Below are positions 7,146-15,245 of a DNA stretch of 64,000 nt, in pieces. Source of the DNA: Prevotella sp. oral taxon 376 (GTDB taxonomy: Bacteria > Bacteroidota > Bacteroidia > Bacteroidales > Bacteroidaceae); contig NZ_PYXG01000001.1 of the NCBI RefSeq assembly GCF_003043945.1, positions 496,001-560,000 of the forward strand, given 5' to 3'. How positions within the stretch are numbered: position 1 is the first letter of the stretch; every line of letters begins with the position of its first letter. Under the pieces are notes generated by a model. The model had not been told where the DNA came from. It ran no database searches and saw nothing but the letters and a program-made list of their open reading frames with translations. The position numbers and the translations under genes were made by a program.

Positions 7146-8036
7146 TCATAGCTTAATCCCTTTGGATTTCTTTATTTCAGCTTTCTCTGGATGCTTGGAT
7201 TCAGCACATAAATACTCATTTAGGTCTTTATAATTCTGGAAGACGGAAGAGCAGTCTTGGACAGTAAAACCATCTCTTTTAAGTTGTTCTAAAGTTCGCT
7301 TTCCTCCTTCATCATTATCTAAATATGAACAGATGAGCTTGTGCTTTGAAAGAAAAAATCTTGACTTTTTGATATTATTAATCGAGTTCAGTATCAGTGT
7401 AGCTTTCTTCTCTTCATCTGGACTCATCGTAAGTAGACTAAGATAATCCATAAAACCTTCAAACAGATTGATTTGTTCTGAAGGATTGGGAACATACGAC
7501 ACATCGGAAGGAGGCAAACACCCTTTGAAGTATGGATTGCGCAACGCATACCCATAAGAATTGTTTGGAAAGCCTATTGCGTAAAAACTCCTATCACCAA
7601 TTCTATAATGGATTTCCCTACAATATTTTTTCGCAATGTTCAGATTGATTCCTCTATGTGTGAAATATTCTATGAGATTTGGATGACATAAGTTGGTAGA
7701 ACCGATAACCTCTATACGTAATTGGCTTGGAGAAGTTGTTTTGCTATTAGCTATGAATAATTTCGGCAGGATATTTTGTTTGCCATTAAACAACTCTATA
7801 CCTTGTACTAAACTGCAATTATGTAATTTCATAACTAAATCTATAAGACTCCCACCTTCATCAAGTGCAAAGTCATACCATAGATTTTGATTATAATCAA
7901 CTTTGAAACTTGGAGTATGTTCATTTCGGAATGGACTTTTATACATTCCGTAATAGCCATAATTCTTTATAGGGTATATAGACATACTACCTAAGTAATC
8001 TTTAATTGATATTGCTTTAATTTCATCTATTGTCAT
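7146..8036 (-). CDS. Toprim-domain primase of the mobilizable element
   Basis: The protein is 296 aa. The N-terminus has the fold pattern of a CHC2 primase zinc finger (KSPFRNEHTPSFKV, about 33-46) but lacks the usual Cys/His ligands. A Toprim domain follows: the acidic motif INLFEGFMDYLS (about 189-200) and the DxD-like motif SYLDNDEGGKRT (about 237-248). This combination is common in Bacteroidales mobilizable elements, where it probably primes the complementary strand after transfer or replication. It lies between the VapE-like helicase gene and mobC on the same strand. Confidence 0.8.
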   Translation of the reverse strand: MTIDEIKAISIKDYLGSMSIYPIKNYGYYGMYKSPFRNEHTPSFKVDYNQNLWYDFALDEGGSLIDLVMKLHNCSLVQGIELFNGKQNILPKLFIANSKTTSPSQLRIEVIGSTNLCHPNLIEYFTHRGINLNIAKKYCREIHYRIGDRSFYAIGFPNNSYGYALRNPYFKGCLPPSDVSYVPNPSEQINLFEGFMDYLSLLTMSPDEEKKATLILNSINNIKKSRFFLSKHKLICSYLDNDEGGKRTLEQLKRDGFTVQDCSSVFQNYKDLNEYLCAESKHPEKAEIKKSKGIKL

Positions 8037-8061
8037 ACTTGTAACTTTTAAGTTTATTACT

Positions 8062-8254
8062 TACTACAATGTGATATTCTTGTAAGTCATTGACAATGAA
8101 AGAAAAACATGTAGTACTAACTATCTTTGTAGTAATCATTGCATGTGTATATGGTAGGCTGGTAGTAATGAGGTAGTAACACCCTATCTAATAGTTTACT
8201 ACGGTCTAACTTTTTCCCTTTCAATGCCTTATCCCTCTTTGTAGTAAAGTAGTA
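8062..8254. repeat. Cluster of eight GTAGTA hexamers
   Basis: GTAGTA occurs at 8111, 8129, 8162, 8173, 8241 and 8249 on the plus strand, and as TACTAC at 8062 and 8197. The cluster fills the 218-bp gap between the primase and VapE-like helicase genes. An iteron-like origin or a regulatory array are possible readings. Confidence 0.55.
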
Positions 8255-9469
8255 TTAATAATTAGTATTGTAACTTTGAATAAAAGGATTGGGAACAATC
8301 TTGCGTATATGATAGACATACATTGGATTGCCACCTATCCTTTTGGATTTCCGCAAGAAACCAGCCTTTTTCAAGGCTTCTCCCATTCTCCTTTCACTTA
8401 GGTTAAGCGTTGTATATCCACGCAAATAGTTTAAGATTTCAGAAGTGGTCATATAACTCTCTTCAGTTGCTGCAGGCTTTTCCATGCCTTTAAGAAGCAT
8501 TTCATACTCAACAGTCTGCACTTGAAACCCTTCGCTCTCTTGATGCAGTTCAGCTATTTCCTCTTCATTGAACCAGTAATGATAGTCAACTCTCCACAAT
8601 TCAACTGCCTCGGAGTACACCTTGTTGATATTAATCTCTTTAGCTGTGTCAATATCAATATGTTCAACCTCAAAAGGTAGAAAGCGACGACTGCCTGTCG
8701 GATCTGTTAGAAAGTCATTGCCATTAACTGATGCCATAAAGCTTGCTAAGTGAGGATACTCCTCAATGTAAGTGTCGTATGGTCTACGATATTTTACTCT
8801 TGGTGTCGTTATCAGATTCTTCAATTCATTTTCATCTCTCTTATTGAGAGCCTTTAGCTGGTCGTCAATATTGATAAAAAGGTATTCTGCGATCAGTGTT
8901 TGTACATCTTTTCCTTGTGGGTCAATCTTTCCTGTGAAAAGATAACTCTTCAGTTCTTCTGGACAGAGTAAATCAAGGAAAGTTGTTTTGAATTTTCCTT
9001 GTTCACCTGTAAGAACTAAACATGTATGATTACGACACTGTAAATCATCCATAGCATTGGCTACGACAGCAACCAACCATTTTACAAAATAATGCTGCCA
9101 TTTGTCTGGATTCTTTACAGATACACAGTTCGCTAACTTGATGATTTCAGAATCATCTTCACCTTTAGGCTTTGGAAGATTCAACAAATACTCACGAATT
9201 GGGTTAACTTTATTGCAAAAGTCGCTCTCCAATATTGCTCGAATATTATCTGCTGGAGTATATATTCCCAAAGTCCCATCTACCAGCCGACGCATAGAAT
9301 TAATATCATACTTAGTAAGAGGACGGAATGAAGTATTAGAATCTTGTTCTCGAAACTCTGTTCTACTTTTTACTGTATTAAAACGAAAAGCATAATGCTC
9401 TTTCAAGAATTGCTCTATGCGTTCATTCTTAGATTGCTTGGCTCGCCCTTCAGCTCTTTCCTTTTCCAT
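8255..9469 (-). CDS. VapE/VirE-family P-loop helicase-like protein
   Basis: The protein is 404 aa. It has a Walker A motif of the GxxGxxKT type in LTGEQGKFKTTF (about 152-163), a Walker B-like LFINIDDQL (about 192-200) and the downstream motif VNGNDFLTDPTGSRRFLPFE (about 250-269) with the arginine pair expected of a sensor or finger. This is the virulence-associated E family, related to SF3 helicases of phages and islands. A winged-helix-like C-terminal region (TTSEILNYLRGYTTLNLSERRMGEALKKAGF, about 345-375) follows. With the primase it may form the element's replication module. Confidence 0.85.
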   Translation of the reverse strand: MEKERAEGRAKQSKNERIEQFLKEHYAFRFNTVKSRTEFREQDSNTSFRPLTKYDINSMRRLVDGTLGIYTPADNIRAILESDFCNKVNPIREYLLNLPKPKGEDDSEIIKLANCVSVKNPDKWQHYFVKWLVAVVANAMDDLQCRNHTCLVLTGEQGKFKTTFLDLLCPEELKSYLFTGKIDPQGKDVQTLIAEYLFINIDDQLKALNKRDENELKNLITTPRVKYRRPYDTYIEEYPHLASFMASVNGNDFLTDPTGSRRFLPFEVEHIDIDTAKEININKVYSEAVELWRVDYHYWFNEEEIAELHQESEGFQVQTVEYEMLLKGMEKPAATEESYMTTSEILNYLRGYTTLNLSERRMGEALKKAGFLRKSKRIGGNPMYVYHIRKIVPNPFIQSYNTNY

Positions 9470-9480
9470 AATACATATAT

Positions 9481-9837
9481 TTATAAAAGGGAAGAATCAG
9501 AATGTTTCTCAGAGATAAAAGTTTTTGCCTCCTCGTTGATTTCGGCAACAGTCTTTTTCTTACCTCCTTCAATCCATGCCAACAACTCATCTTCAAAAAA
9601 ATAGAGATGCTTACCATTCTTATAACAAGGTAGTAAGCGTTTTCGTACTAAGGTGTAAACTGTGGGCTTGGCTTTCCCTATTAGTTTACACGCATCATCT
9701 ATTCCAATAGGAATACGTTTGGGAGGGACAATAGGTTTTTGTCCTTTACATACTAAATTCTTGATTTCAGCAACTTCGCTGACTAAGTGAGCAACTGCCT
9801 TTGGCAAGTTCTCAAAAGTGATTTCATTTTGTACCAT
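9481..9837 (-). CDS. Excisionase-like HTH protein
   Basis: A 118-aa protein with a MerR/excisionase-type helix-turn-helix (HTH_17): IGIDDACKLIGKAKPTVYTLVRKRLLP, then the wing GKHLYFFEDELLAWIEGG. A helical segment precedes it (VAHLVSEVAEIKNLV). It is encoded 11 nt upstream of the VapE-like gene. Proteins of this kind in mobilizable elements act as excision factors or regulators. Confidence 0.75.
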   Translation of the reverse strand: MVQNEITFENLPKAVAHLVSEVAEIKNLVCKGQKPIVPPKRIPIGIDDACKLIGKAKPTVYTLVRKRLLPCYKNGKHLYFFEDELLAWIEGGKKKTVAEINEEAKTFISEKHSDSSLL

Positions 9838-9869
9838 AATACTTGTTATTGATTTTTACGGTGCAAATG

Positions 9870-9912
9870 AAAAAAGTGTTTCCTCTGTGTCCTAAGACAC
9901 AGAGGAAACACT
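9870..9912 (-). terminator. Terminator after the integrase operon
   Basis: A 17-bp perfect stem with loop CTAA (arms 9875-9891 and 9896-9912; inner arm GTGTTTCCTCTGTGTC) is followed on the minus strand by TTTTTTCATTT. It separates the integrase operon from the replication and mobilization genes. Confidence 0.9.
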
Positions 9913-9936
9913 ATAAAAACACAATAGGTTTGTGTG

Positions 9937-10683
9937 TTATTCTGTTATTTGGTGGTCTGAAAGGCTTTGTACAATAGGTATAGTGCCTTTCTTCTCATCA
10001 TCACGGAGATGGCTTTTTATGCTTCCAACTTCCACATCTTTGAATGTGATGGCAAAAACCTGCTTAAGGAACTGCGAAATTTCATCTTGTTTGCCAACTC
10101 TAAAATGGTTCCATATATTCCAACCAAAATGAAACAGGTCTAAGGCAACTAAACCTTTAATATTAATTGGTTCAACGTGTGATAAGGGAAGCTTAGCGGA
10201 GTACAACTCTATATATTCACAAAGCTTGAGCAAATCTTTATCTGAAACATAAGGTGCGAATTGCTGTTGAGTATATTTAATAGCTATAGTACGTTTATCT
10301 TGTACTTTCTGGTCCATTAACTTTTGTTGCTGTTGCCGAATTGAGTCAAAGTCCATTGATTGTTGCTGTTGTGCGGAAGATGGACTGCCAACACCGTCTA
10401 CTACTTGTCCAGCCCCAGCGTCGGATGCTTTATCATTTGTTTTCTCTTCTTGTTTCTTTGGAAAGAAAAACTTGACTAATGCCGTAAATAGTCCCTCAAC
10501 CAAAATAGACAATATAGAATAAATGATGATGCCTATGGCAACAACACTCCAAAAGACTATTTGTGCAGTAAATTCATCAACCCCTAAACGTAAGGCAACC
10601 ACTCTTGCAAACAACGCAATGATGACACAAACAACAAGAACGGACAGATATACTACAATATGTTCAAAATATTTGGTATTCAT
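9937..10683 (-). CDS. Membrane protein of unknown function
   Basis: The protein is 248 aa. Two hydrophobic segments (about 8-28, VVYLSVLVVCVIIALFARVV, and 42-66, IVFWSVVAIGIIIYSILSIL) anchor it. A low-complexity linker rich in Gln, Ser and Asp (SAQQQQSMDFDSIRQQQQ) leads to a soluble C-terminal domain of about 120 residues. I do not recognise the family. It starts 14 nt after the integrase stop and is the last gene before a strong terminator, so it is co-transcribed with the integrase. Confidence 0.6.
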   Translation of the reverse strand: MNTKYFEHIVVYLSVLVVCVIIALFARVVALRLGVDEFTAQIVFWSVVAIGIIIYSILSILVEGLFTALVKFFFPKKQEEKTNDKASDAGAGQVVDGVGSPSSAQQQQSMDFDSIRQQQQKLMDQKVQDKRTIAIKYTQQQFAPYVSDKDLLKLCEYIELYSAKLPLSHVEPINIKGLVALDLFHFGWNIWNHFRVGKQDEISQFLKQVFAITFKDVEVGSIKSHLRDDEKKGTIPIVQSLSDHQITE

Positions 10684-10697
10684 ATTATGTTGTCGAA

Positions 10698-11954
10698 TTA
10701 AGTTTTATCATTTTCAATGTCTATTTGAATTGCGTTGGCAGCTTTATTTTTCTTTTCATCGACAACCTTTGCATATACTTGAGTTGTTTTGACATTTGTG
10801 TGCCCAAGCATTTTGCTTACAGTATAGATGTCTGTGCCGTTTGCAAGTTGAAGGGTAGCAAATGTGTGCCTAAAGCAATGAAAGCTGAGGTGTTTCTGAA
10901 TACCAGCTTTTTCAATCCATGCCCTTAATGGACGAGAAATCCAAGAAGGATTTGGTAACCCTTCAAAAACGAGTTGTTCTGGTTGTCTTGGCTCTCCGCA
11001 AAGCTTAAACGCCTGTTCTGAGATAGGCATATACTCTACCCTTTTTGTCCTTTTCTGAGTAAAGAGAAGTTTGGCTTGGTTTCCTTCTATAGCTATTTCA
11101 TTCCATTTTAGTTTTTGAATGTCGCAATGTCTTAATCCTGTTAGAGCTGAGAATAGTGCAGCTCGTTTAAGTACATCCCGTTCACAAGGAGTATTAGCTA
11201 ACTTATTCAGTTCATCAAGAGTTAAGTATTCCCTTCGGGATTCTTGTTCCTGTATGCCTTTGATTTTTGCAGATAAATCTATAGTCAAATATCCGTCTAT
11301 GAATGCTTGTTTGAGTGCAGCCTTAAAAATAGAAAAATACGTGGAAGCTGTGTTTCGTGATATTGTCCCTTTTTTACTTCCACCACAAGGAGCGGATAAC
11401 AAGAAAAACTTGAAATCTTCTGCTAATCTATTATCTATCTGTGAAAAAAGTAGCGTATCTCCAGCAAACATTCTCAACAAAACATGTACTCGTTCCCAGT
11501 TTGTTTGAATTGAAAGGGAACTATTACGGTGTCGCTTATCTGCCACCTTATCAAAGTACTTAATGAAATTTTGTTGTAATCGTTCTTTCTGTTCTGCTTG
11601 TGCTGTTTCTGTGTCACTATACAAGCTTGCATTATCATATTCACGCTGCCGTAGTTTTCTAACACTATCTGCATAAATACAGGCCTCTTGGTCTATCTCA
11701 CTTTTGCACAAGATAATTCCGTTCAAATCTCGTTTAGGTTTGAATGTTTGGGTCGCTTCGGTAGTACGGGCTGTTCTACTTTTATCCCAGACAGGAGTAG
11801 TGATTGTTCTGTTTAGATACTCACGCACTCTCTGTGGAGAATCTTTTCCAGCTACTCTCACAGGATAGCTTTCTATATACAGGTACCATTCTTTTCGATA
11901 GGCACTCTTTCGCAATCGTACTGTTGCCTTTGTATTATCAAGTTCCTTTCTCAT
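10698..11954 (-). CDS. Tyrosine recombinase (integrase) of the mobilizable element
   Basis: The protein is 418 aa. An arm-binding and SAM-like N-terminal half precedes the catalytic domain: Arg in ALTGLRHCDIQKLKW (about 268-282), HxxR in FHCFRHTFAT (about 362-371), His in LGHTNVKTTQ and the nucleophile Tyr in QVYAKV (about 395-400). Unlike IntDOT in the same window, it keeps the first catalytic Arg. It would insert and excise the element. It lies 13 bp downstream of the zinc-ribbon HTH gene and near the right end of the element. Confidence 0.95.
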   Translation of the reverse strand: MRKELDNTKATVRLRKSAYRKEWYLYIESYPVRVAGKDSPQRVREYLNRTITTPVWDKSRTARTTEATQTFKPKRDLNGIILCKSEIDQEACIYADSVRKLRQREYDNASLYSDTETAQAEQKERLQQNFIKYFDKVADKRHRNSSLSIQTNWERVHVLLRMFAGDTLLFSQIDNRLAEDFKFFLLSAPCGGSKKGTISRNTASTYFSIFKAALKQAFIDGYLTIDLSAKIKGIQEQESRREYLTLDELNKLANTPCERDVLKRAALFSALTGLRHCDIQKLKWNEIAIEGNQAKLLFTQKRTKRVEYMPISEQAFKLCGEPRQPEQLVFEGLPNPSWISRPLRAWIEKAGIQKHLSFHCFRHTFATLQLANGTDIYTVSKMLGHTNVKTTQVYAKVVDEKKNKAANAIQIDIENDKT

Positions 11955-11967
11955 TGTATGTCGTGGG

Positions 11968-12525
11968 TTAGTGTTTATACAAATTGTCTATCTCTGATTT
12001 TGGCGCATAGACGTAATTACCAATCTGCCTTGTTGGAATAGAATATTTGCGAATATGCAGATATACAGTACTATCATGGATGCCAAACTTCTTAGCTATT
12101 TCCCCAATCGTATAGCAATCTTCAGGCTCAAGCCGATAGGTTTTCACCTCCGGTTGTTTATCTATCCTTCTTTCATCGTAAGGACGTAGATTAAAGCGTT
12201 CTTGTAAATCAGCTTTGCAAATACGTATCATCCTTAGCCCAAGGTTATAAGAACGAACTTGCTTATTCCTGATTAGGCGATAAAGGGAATCTCGTCCAAT
12301 ATCAAATAATGCAGTTGCATCAGCTATTGAGAGATAGGGCTGGTTCTTCGGAACTCTTGCAGCCTTTTCTCTTTTCAATGCATCTAACAGTTCTTCCTTT
12401 TTTCTTTGTTTGTATGCAGCTTGAGAACAGTTCTTAGAGCAATATCTAGAGGTAAGCGTCTTTGCAATAAAAGATTTACCACAAATTTCGCATTTCCGCT
12501 CTATTTGAAATTTTGCACTTGCCAT
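11968..12525 (-). CDS. Zinc-ribbon plus HTH excisionase-like protein
   Basis: The protein is 185 aa. The N-terminus holds a four-cysteine knuckle (CEICGKSF and RYCSKNC, residues about 11-34). Two HTH_17-type segments follow: YLSIADATALFDIGRDSLYR (about 66-85) and CYTIGEIAKKFGIHDSTVYL (about 138-157), each with a wing (VRSYNLGLRMIRI; PTRQIGNYVYAP). Doubled excisionase-type HTH proteins next to an integrase usually regulate recombination. It is the first gene of the integrase operon. Confidence 0.75.
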   Translation of the reverse strand: MASAKFQIERKCEICGKSFIAKTLTSRYCSKNCSQAAYKQRKKEELLDALKREKAARVPKNQPYLSIADATALFDIGRDSLYRLIRNKQVRSYNLGLRMIRICKADLQERFNLRPYDERRIDKQPEVKTYRLEPEDCYTIGEIAKKFGIHDSTVYLHIRKYSIPTRQIGNYVYAPKSEIDNLYKH

Positions 12526-12610
12526 ACTATTTGTATCTATTTGATTATCAATCTATCTTCTAAATTAAGTCGCACTTTATCTCCCATTAAGTCGCGGCAC
12601 AAATATGGTA

Positions 12611-12618
12611 CAAATATA
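12611..12618 (-). promoter_or_regulatory. -7 box of the integrase operon
   Basis: TATATTTG on the minus strand, about 85 bp upstream of the 11968-12525 gene. No good -33 box is seen. AAGTCGC occurs twice between it and the gene (12570-12600), possible recombinase or regulator sites. Confidence 0.5.
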
Positions 12619-12661
12619 AGCACAAAAACGATTAAAAACGATAAGATTTAATTATTATTAA

Positions 12662-12701
12662 GAAACAAAAATCCCAGTAACTCATTATATTACTGGGATT
12701 T
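12662..12701 (-). terminator. dnaK terminator
   Basis: A 12-bp perfect stem (AAATCCCAGTAA and its complement, 12669-12680 and 12690-12701, 9-nt loop) is followed on the minus strand by TTTTTGTTTCTT. It lies 30 bp after the dnaK stop and marks intact chromosome, so the mobile element ends before it. Confidence 0.9.
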
Positions 12702-12732
12702 ACTTATTTTTGATTAGCGTTTGTTAGCACTT

Positions 12733-14646
12733 TTACTTCACTTCCTCAAAGTCGGCATCTTGGACGGTGTCATCGGAGGATTGCGACTGGTTGTCGGAGG
12801 TGCCTTGGAAGCCTTGACCGGCGTCGGCACCAGGCTGGGGGCCAGCGGAACTTTGATACATCTGGGCACTGGCAGCCTGAACGGCCTGATTGAGAGCTGC
12901 CGTAGCTGTATCGATGGCCGTAACATCACCAGCCTTATGGGCGTCCCTGAGCTGCTGGAGTGCCTGCTCGATGCCGGGTTTTTGGTCAGCCGGAATCTTG
13001 TCGGCATTGTCCTTCAGGAAGTTCTCGGTCGTAAAGATCATAGAGTCAGCCTGATTGAGTTTATCAATCTTCTCACGCTCTGCCTTGTCAGAAGCCGCAT
13101 TCTGTTCAGCCTCAGCCTTCATACGATCGATCTCCTCCTTGCTCAAACCACTTGAAGCCTCTATGCGGATGGTCTGTTCCTTACCAGTGTTCTTGTCCTT
13201 GGCACTCACATTCAGGATTCCGTTCGCATCAATATCGAAAGTAACCTCTATCTGAGGAACACCGCGACGAGCCGGAGCGATACCTTCCAGATTAAACTGA
13301 CCGATACTCTTGTTCTGTGCCGCCATCGGACGCTCACCCTGCAGGACATGAATTGTTACCGCAGTCTGATTGTCTACTGCTGTAGAGAACACCTCGCTCT
13401 TCTTGCAGGGAATGGTCGAGTTGGCATCAATCAGCTTGGTCATCACGCCACCCATGGTCTCGATACCGAGTGTCAGGGGGGTTACATCAAGCAATACGAT
13501 ATCGCCCACACCCTCTTCCTTGTTCAGGATGGCACCCTGGATTGCTGCTCCAACGGCAACAACCTCATCCGGGTTGACACCCTTTGAGGGCTCCTTGCCG
13601 AAATAGTTCTTCACCAATGTCTGCACGGCAGGGATACGAGAAGAGCCGCCTACGAGGATAACCTCATCGATATCTGATGTGGAAAGCTTGGCATCGCGCA
13701 TCGCATTCTGGCAAGGAACGAGACAAGCCTGGATCAGCGCATGTGCCAATTGCTCAAACTGAGCGCGTGTAAGCGTCTTGACCAAGTGCTTCGGAACACC
13801 GCCTTCCGCACTGATATAAGGCAGGTTGATCTCTGTGGTCGTAGAACTTGAAAGTTCAATCTTGGCTTTCTCCGCAGCTTCCTTCAGGCGCTGCATGGCC
13901 ATAGGATCCTTACTCAGGTCGATACCTTCGGCCGACTTGAAGTCATTCACCAGCCAATCAATGATCACTTGGTCGAAGTCATCACCGCCAAGATGAGTAT
14001 CACCGTTGGTGGAAAGCACTTCGAATACGCCTCCGCCAAACTCAAGGATTGAGATATCGAATGTTCCTCCACCCAAATCGAACACGGCGATCTTCATATC
14101 TTTATTGGCCTTGTCCACCCCATAGGCAAGAGCAGCCGCCGTAGGCTCGTTGACGATACGGAGGACATTCAGTCCAGCTATCTGTCCAGCCTCCTTAGTA
14201 GCCTGACGCTGGGAATCAGAGAAATAAGCCGGAACCGTGATAACGGCATCCTTGACCTCCTGACCCAGATAGTCTTCAGCGGTCTTCTTCATCTTCTGAA
14301 GAATCATCGCACTGATTTCCTGTGGGGTATATTTCTTACCCTCGATGTTTACACGAGGATAGCCATTCTCATTATCCACTTCAAAAGGTACGCGCTCAGC
14401 CTCTTTCCTAGACTGATCGTAGGTCTCACCCATGAAGCGCTTGATAGAGTAAACCGTATTCTTCGGGTTGGTGATGGCCTGACGCTTTGCAGGATCACCC
14501 ACCTTACGGTCGTCTTTCGTAAAGCCGACAACAGAAGGCGTTGTACGCTTACCCTCTGAATTGGCAATTACCACTGGTTCGTTACCCTCAAAAACTGCTA
14601 CGCAGCTGTTGGTAGTACCTAAGTCGATTCCAATAATCTTTCCCAT
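12733..14646 (-). CDS. dnaK: Molecular chaperone DnaK (Hsp70)
   Basis: The protein is 637 aa, the usual length. The ATPase domain starts [19 protein letters not shown], with the phosphate motif [16 protein letters not shown] (about 190-205) and [14 protein letters not shown] (about 333-346). The hydrophobic linker [14 protein letters not shown] (about 383-396) leads to the substrate-binding domain, then the helical lid and a flexible Gly/Gln/Ser-rich tail ending in the acidic DADFEEVK. It folds and protects cytosolic proteins with DnaJ and GrpE, neither of which is encoded nearby. It is monocistronic, with its own terminator. Confidence 0.99.
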   Translation of the reverse strand: MGKIIGIDLGTTNSCVAVFEGNEPVVIANSEGKRTTPSVVGFTKDDRKVGDPAKRQAITNPKNTVYSIKRFMGETYDQSRKEAERVPFEVDNENGYPRVNIEGKKYTPQEISAMILQKMKKTAEDYLGQEVKDAVITVPAYFSDSQRQATKEAGQIAGLNVLRIVNEPTAAALAYGVDKANKDMKIAVFDLGGGTFDISILEFGGGVFEVLSTNGDTHLGGDDFDQVIIDWLVNDFKSAEGIDLSKDPMAMQRLKEAAEKAKIELSSSTTTEINLPYISAEGGVPKHLVKTLTRAQFEQLAHALIQACLVPCQNAMRDAKLSTSDIDEVILVGGSSRIPAVQTLVKNYFGKEPSKGVNPDEVVAVGAAIQGAILNKEEGVGDIVLLDVTPLTLGIETMGGVMTKLIDANSTIPCKKSEVFSTAVDNQTAVTIHVLQGERPMAAQNKSIGQFNLEGIAPARRGVPQIEVTFDIDANGILNVSAKDKNTGKEQTIRIEASSGLSKEEIDRMKAEAEQNAASDKAEREKIDKLNQADSMIFTTENFLKDNADKIPADQKPGIEQALQQLRDAHKAGDVTAIDTATAALNQAVQAASAQMYQSSAGPQPGADAGQGFQGTSDNQSQSSDDTVQDADFEEVK

Positions 14647-14793
14647 TGTTGTATATTTCTTTATTTGTTATAATTCGAACATTTAAAATCACACTCTACA
14701 TAACAAAAGGTGTGCCAAAGGCTGCATCACCCATCGGAAATGTGCCAATGTGTCAGGGATGTCAGCACGCCTTCCTATTTTTTCCAGCAAAAC

Positions 14794-14825
14794 TTTGCCC
14801 GTCTGAATTTAAAATCGTATCTTTG
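14794..14825 (+). promoter_or_regulatory. tRNA-Leu promoter
   Basis: TTTG (14794-14797), 20 bp, then TATCTTTG (14818-14825), giving a start near 14832, five bases before the mature tRNA. Confidence 0.75.
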
Positions 14826-14836
14826 CACCCGCATTG

Positions 14837-14918
14837 GCGCCTGTGGCGGAATTGGTAGACGCGCTAGACTTAGGATCTAGTGGTGAATGCCGTGCAGGTT
14901 CGAGTCCTGTCAGGCGCA
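14837..14918 (+). tRNA. tRNA-Leu (anticodon UAG)
   Basis: The acceptor arms GCGCCTG (14837-14843) and CAGGCGC (14911-14917) pair perfectly, with discriminator A at 14918. The anticodon stem CTAGA/TCTAG encloses the loop CTTAGGA, anticodon TAG at 14871-14873. The T-arm carries GGTTCGAGTCC. A long variable arm confirms a class II tRNA. CCA is not encoded. It reads CUA codons. Confidence 0.97.
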
Positions 14919-14945
14919 CTAATCGAAAGAGGAAAGCTCGGCATG

Positions 14946-14996
14946 AAGTGAACCCCGAAAGTTTTTTGTCTAACTTTCGGGGTTCACTTTTGTTCT
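14946..14996 (+). terminator. tRNA-Leu terminator
   Basis: An 18-bp perfect stem (arms 14946-14963 and 14972-14989, with core AACCCCGAAAGTT) is followed by TTTTGTTCTTC on the plus strand. Confidence 0.9.
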
Positions 14997-15245
14997 TCTC
15001 TTTTTTGTATTACTTCGGAATCTTATTACTATTTGGAGCCTCGCACCCACAACTGAAAGGCAAACCGCCACGGTGTTTCTCATAACTCTAAACACCGCGG
15101 AGATTTTGCACTTCTAATTGGAAAGAGCCATCAAACACCTCTTTCATCCTGCTTTGCGCCAAATTAAACCTGCTATACTCCAATCCTTATTCCGAACCGG
15201 GGTATAATATCCACGCTCTCCCACTCTATCTATCAATAACGAATT
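14997..15245. other. Intergenic stretch, no gene seen
   Basis: About 250 bp between the tRNA terminator and the 3' end of the GH109-like gene. The only structure noted is an 8-bp inverted repeat, CGGTGTTT (15071-15078) with AAACACCG (15090-15097), without a T-tract. No convincing ORF or promoter was found. Confidence 0.5.

Larger units (their letters stand above)
1170..12618. mobile_element. Integrated mobilizable element (approximate limits)
   Basis: The block holds a tyrosine integrase, excisionase-like HTH proteins, a VapE-like helicase, a Toprim primase, MobC, a MOBP relaxase and a presumptive oriT, but no conjugation pore genes. It therefore looks like an integrative mobilizable element that depends on a helper. 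The right end must lie between the promoter of the 11968-12525 gene and the dnaK terminator (12669-12701). The left end is uncertain: TTGATTATCAAT and ATGGTACAAA occur in the same order at 1170-1204 and at 12541-12614, which may be integrase arm sites near both ends. No clean target duplication was found. The genes at 1436-4973 would then be cargo. Confidence 0.6.

Noticed and set aside
14837..14918. tRNA-Leu as the attachment site of the left element
   Set aside because: Some Bacteroides units insert into tRNA-Leu, but the element ends before the dnaK terminator at 12669 and dnaK lies intact between them.
15071..15097. Terminator of the GH109-like gene
   Set aside because: An 8-bp stem exists, but no T-tract follows on the minus strand.
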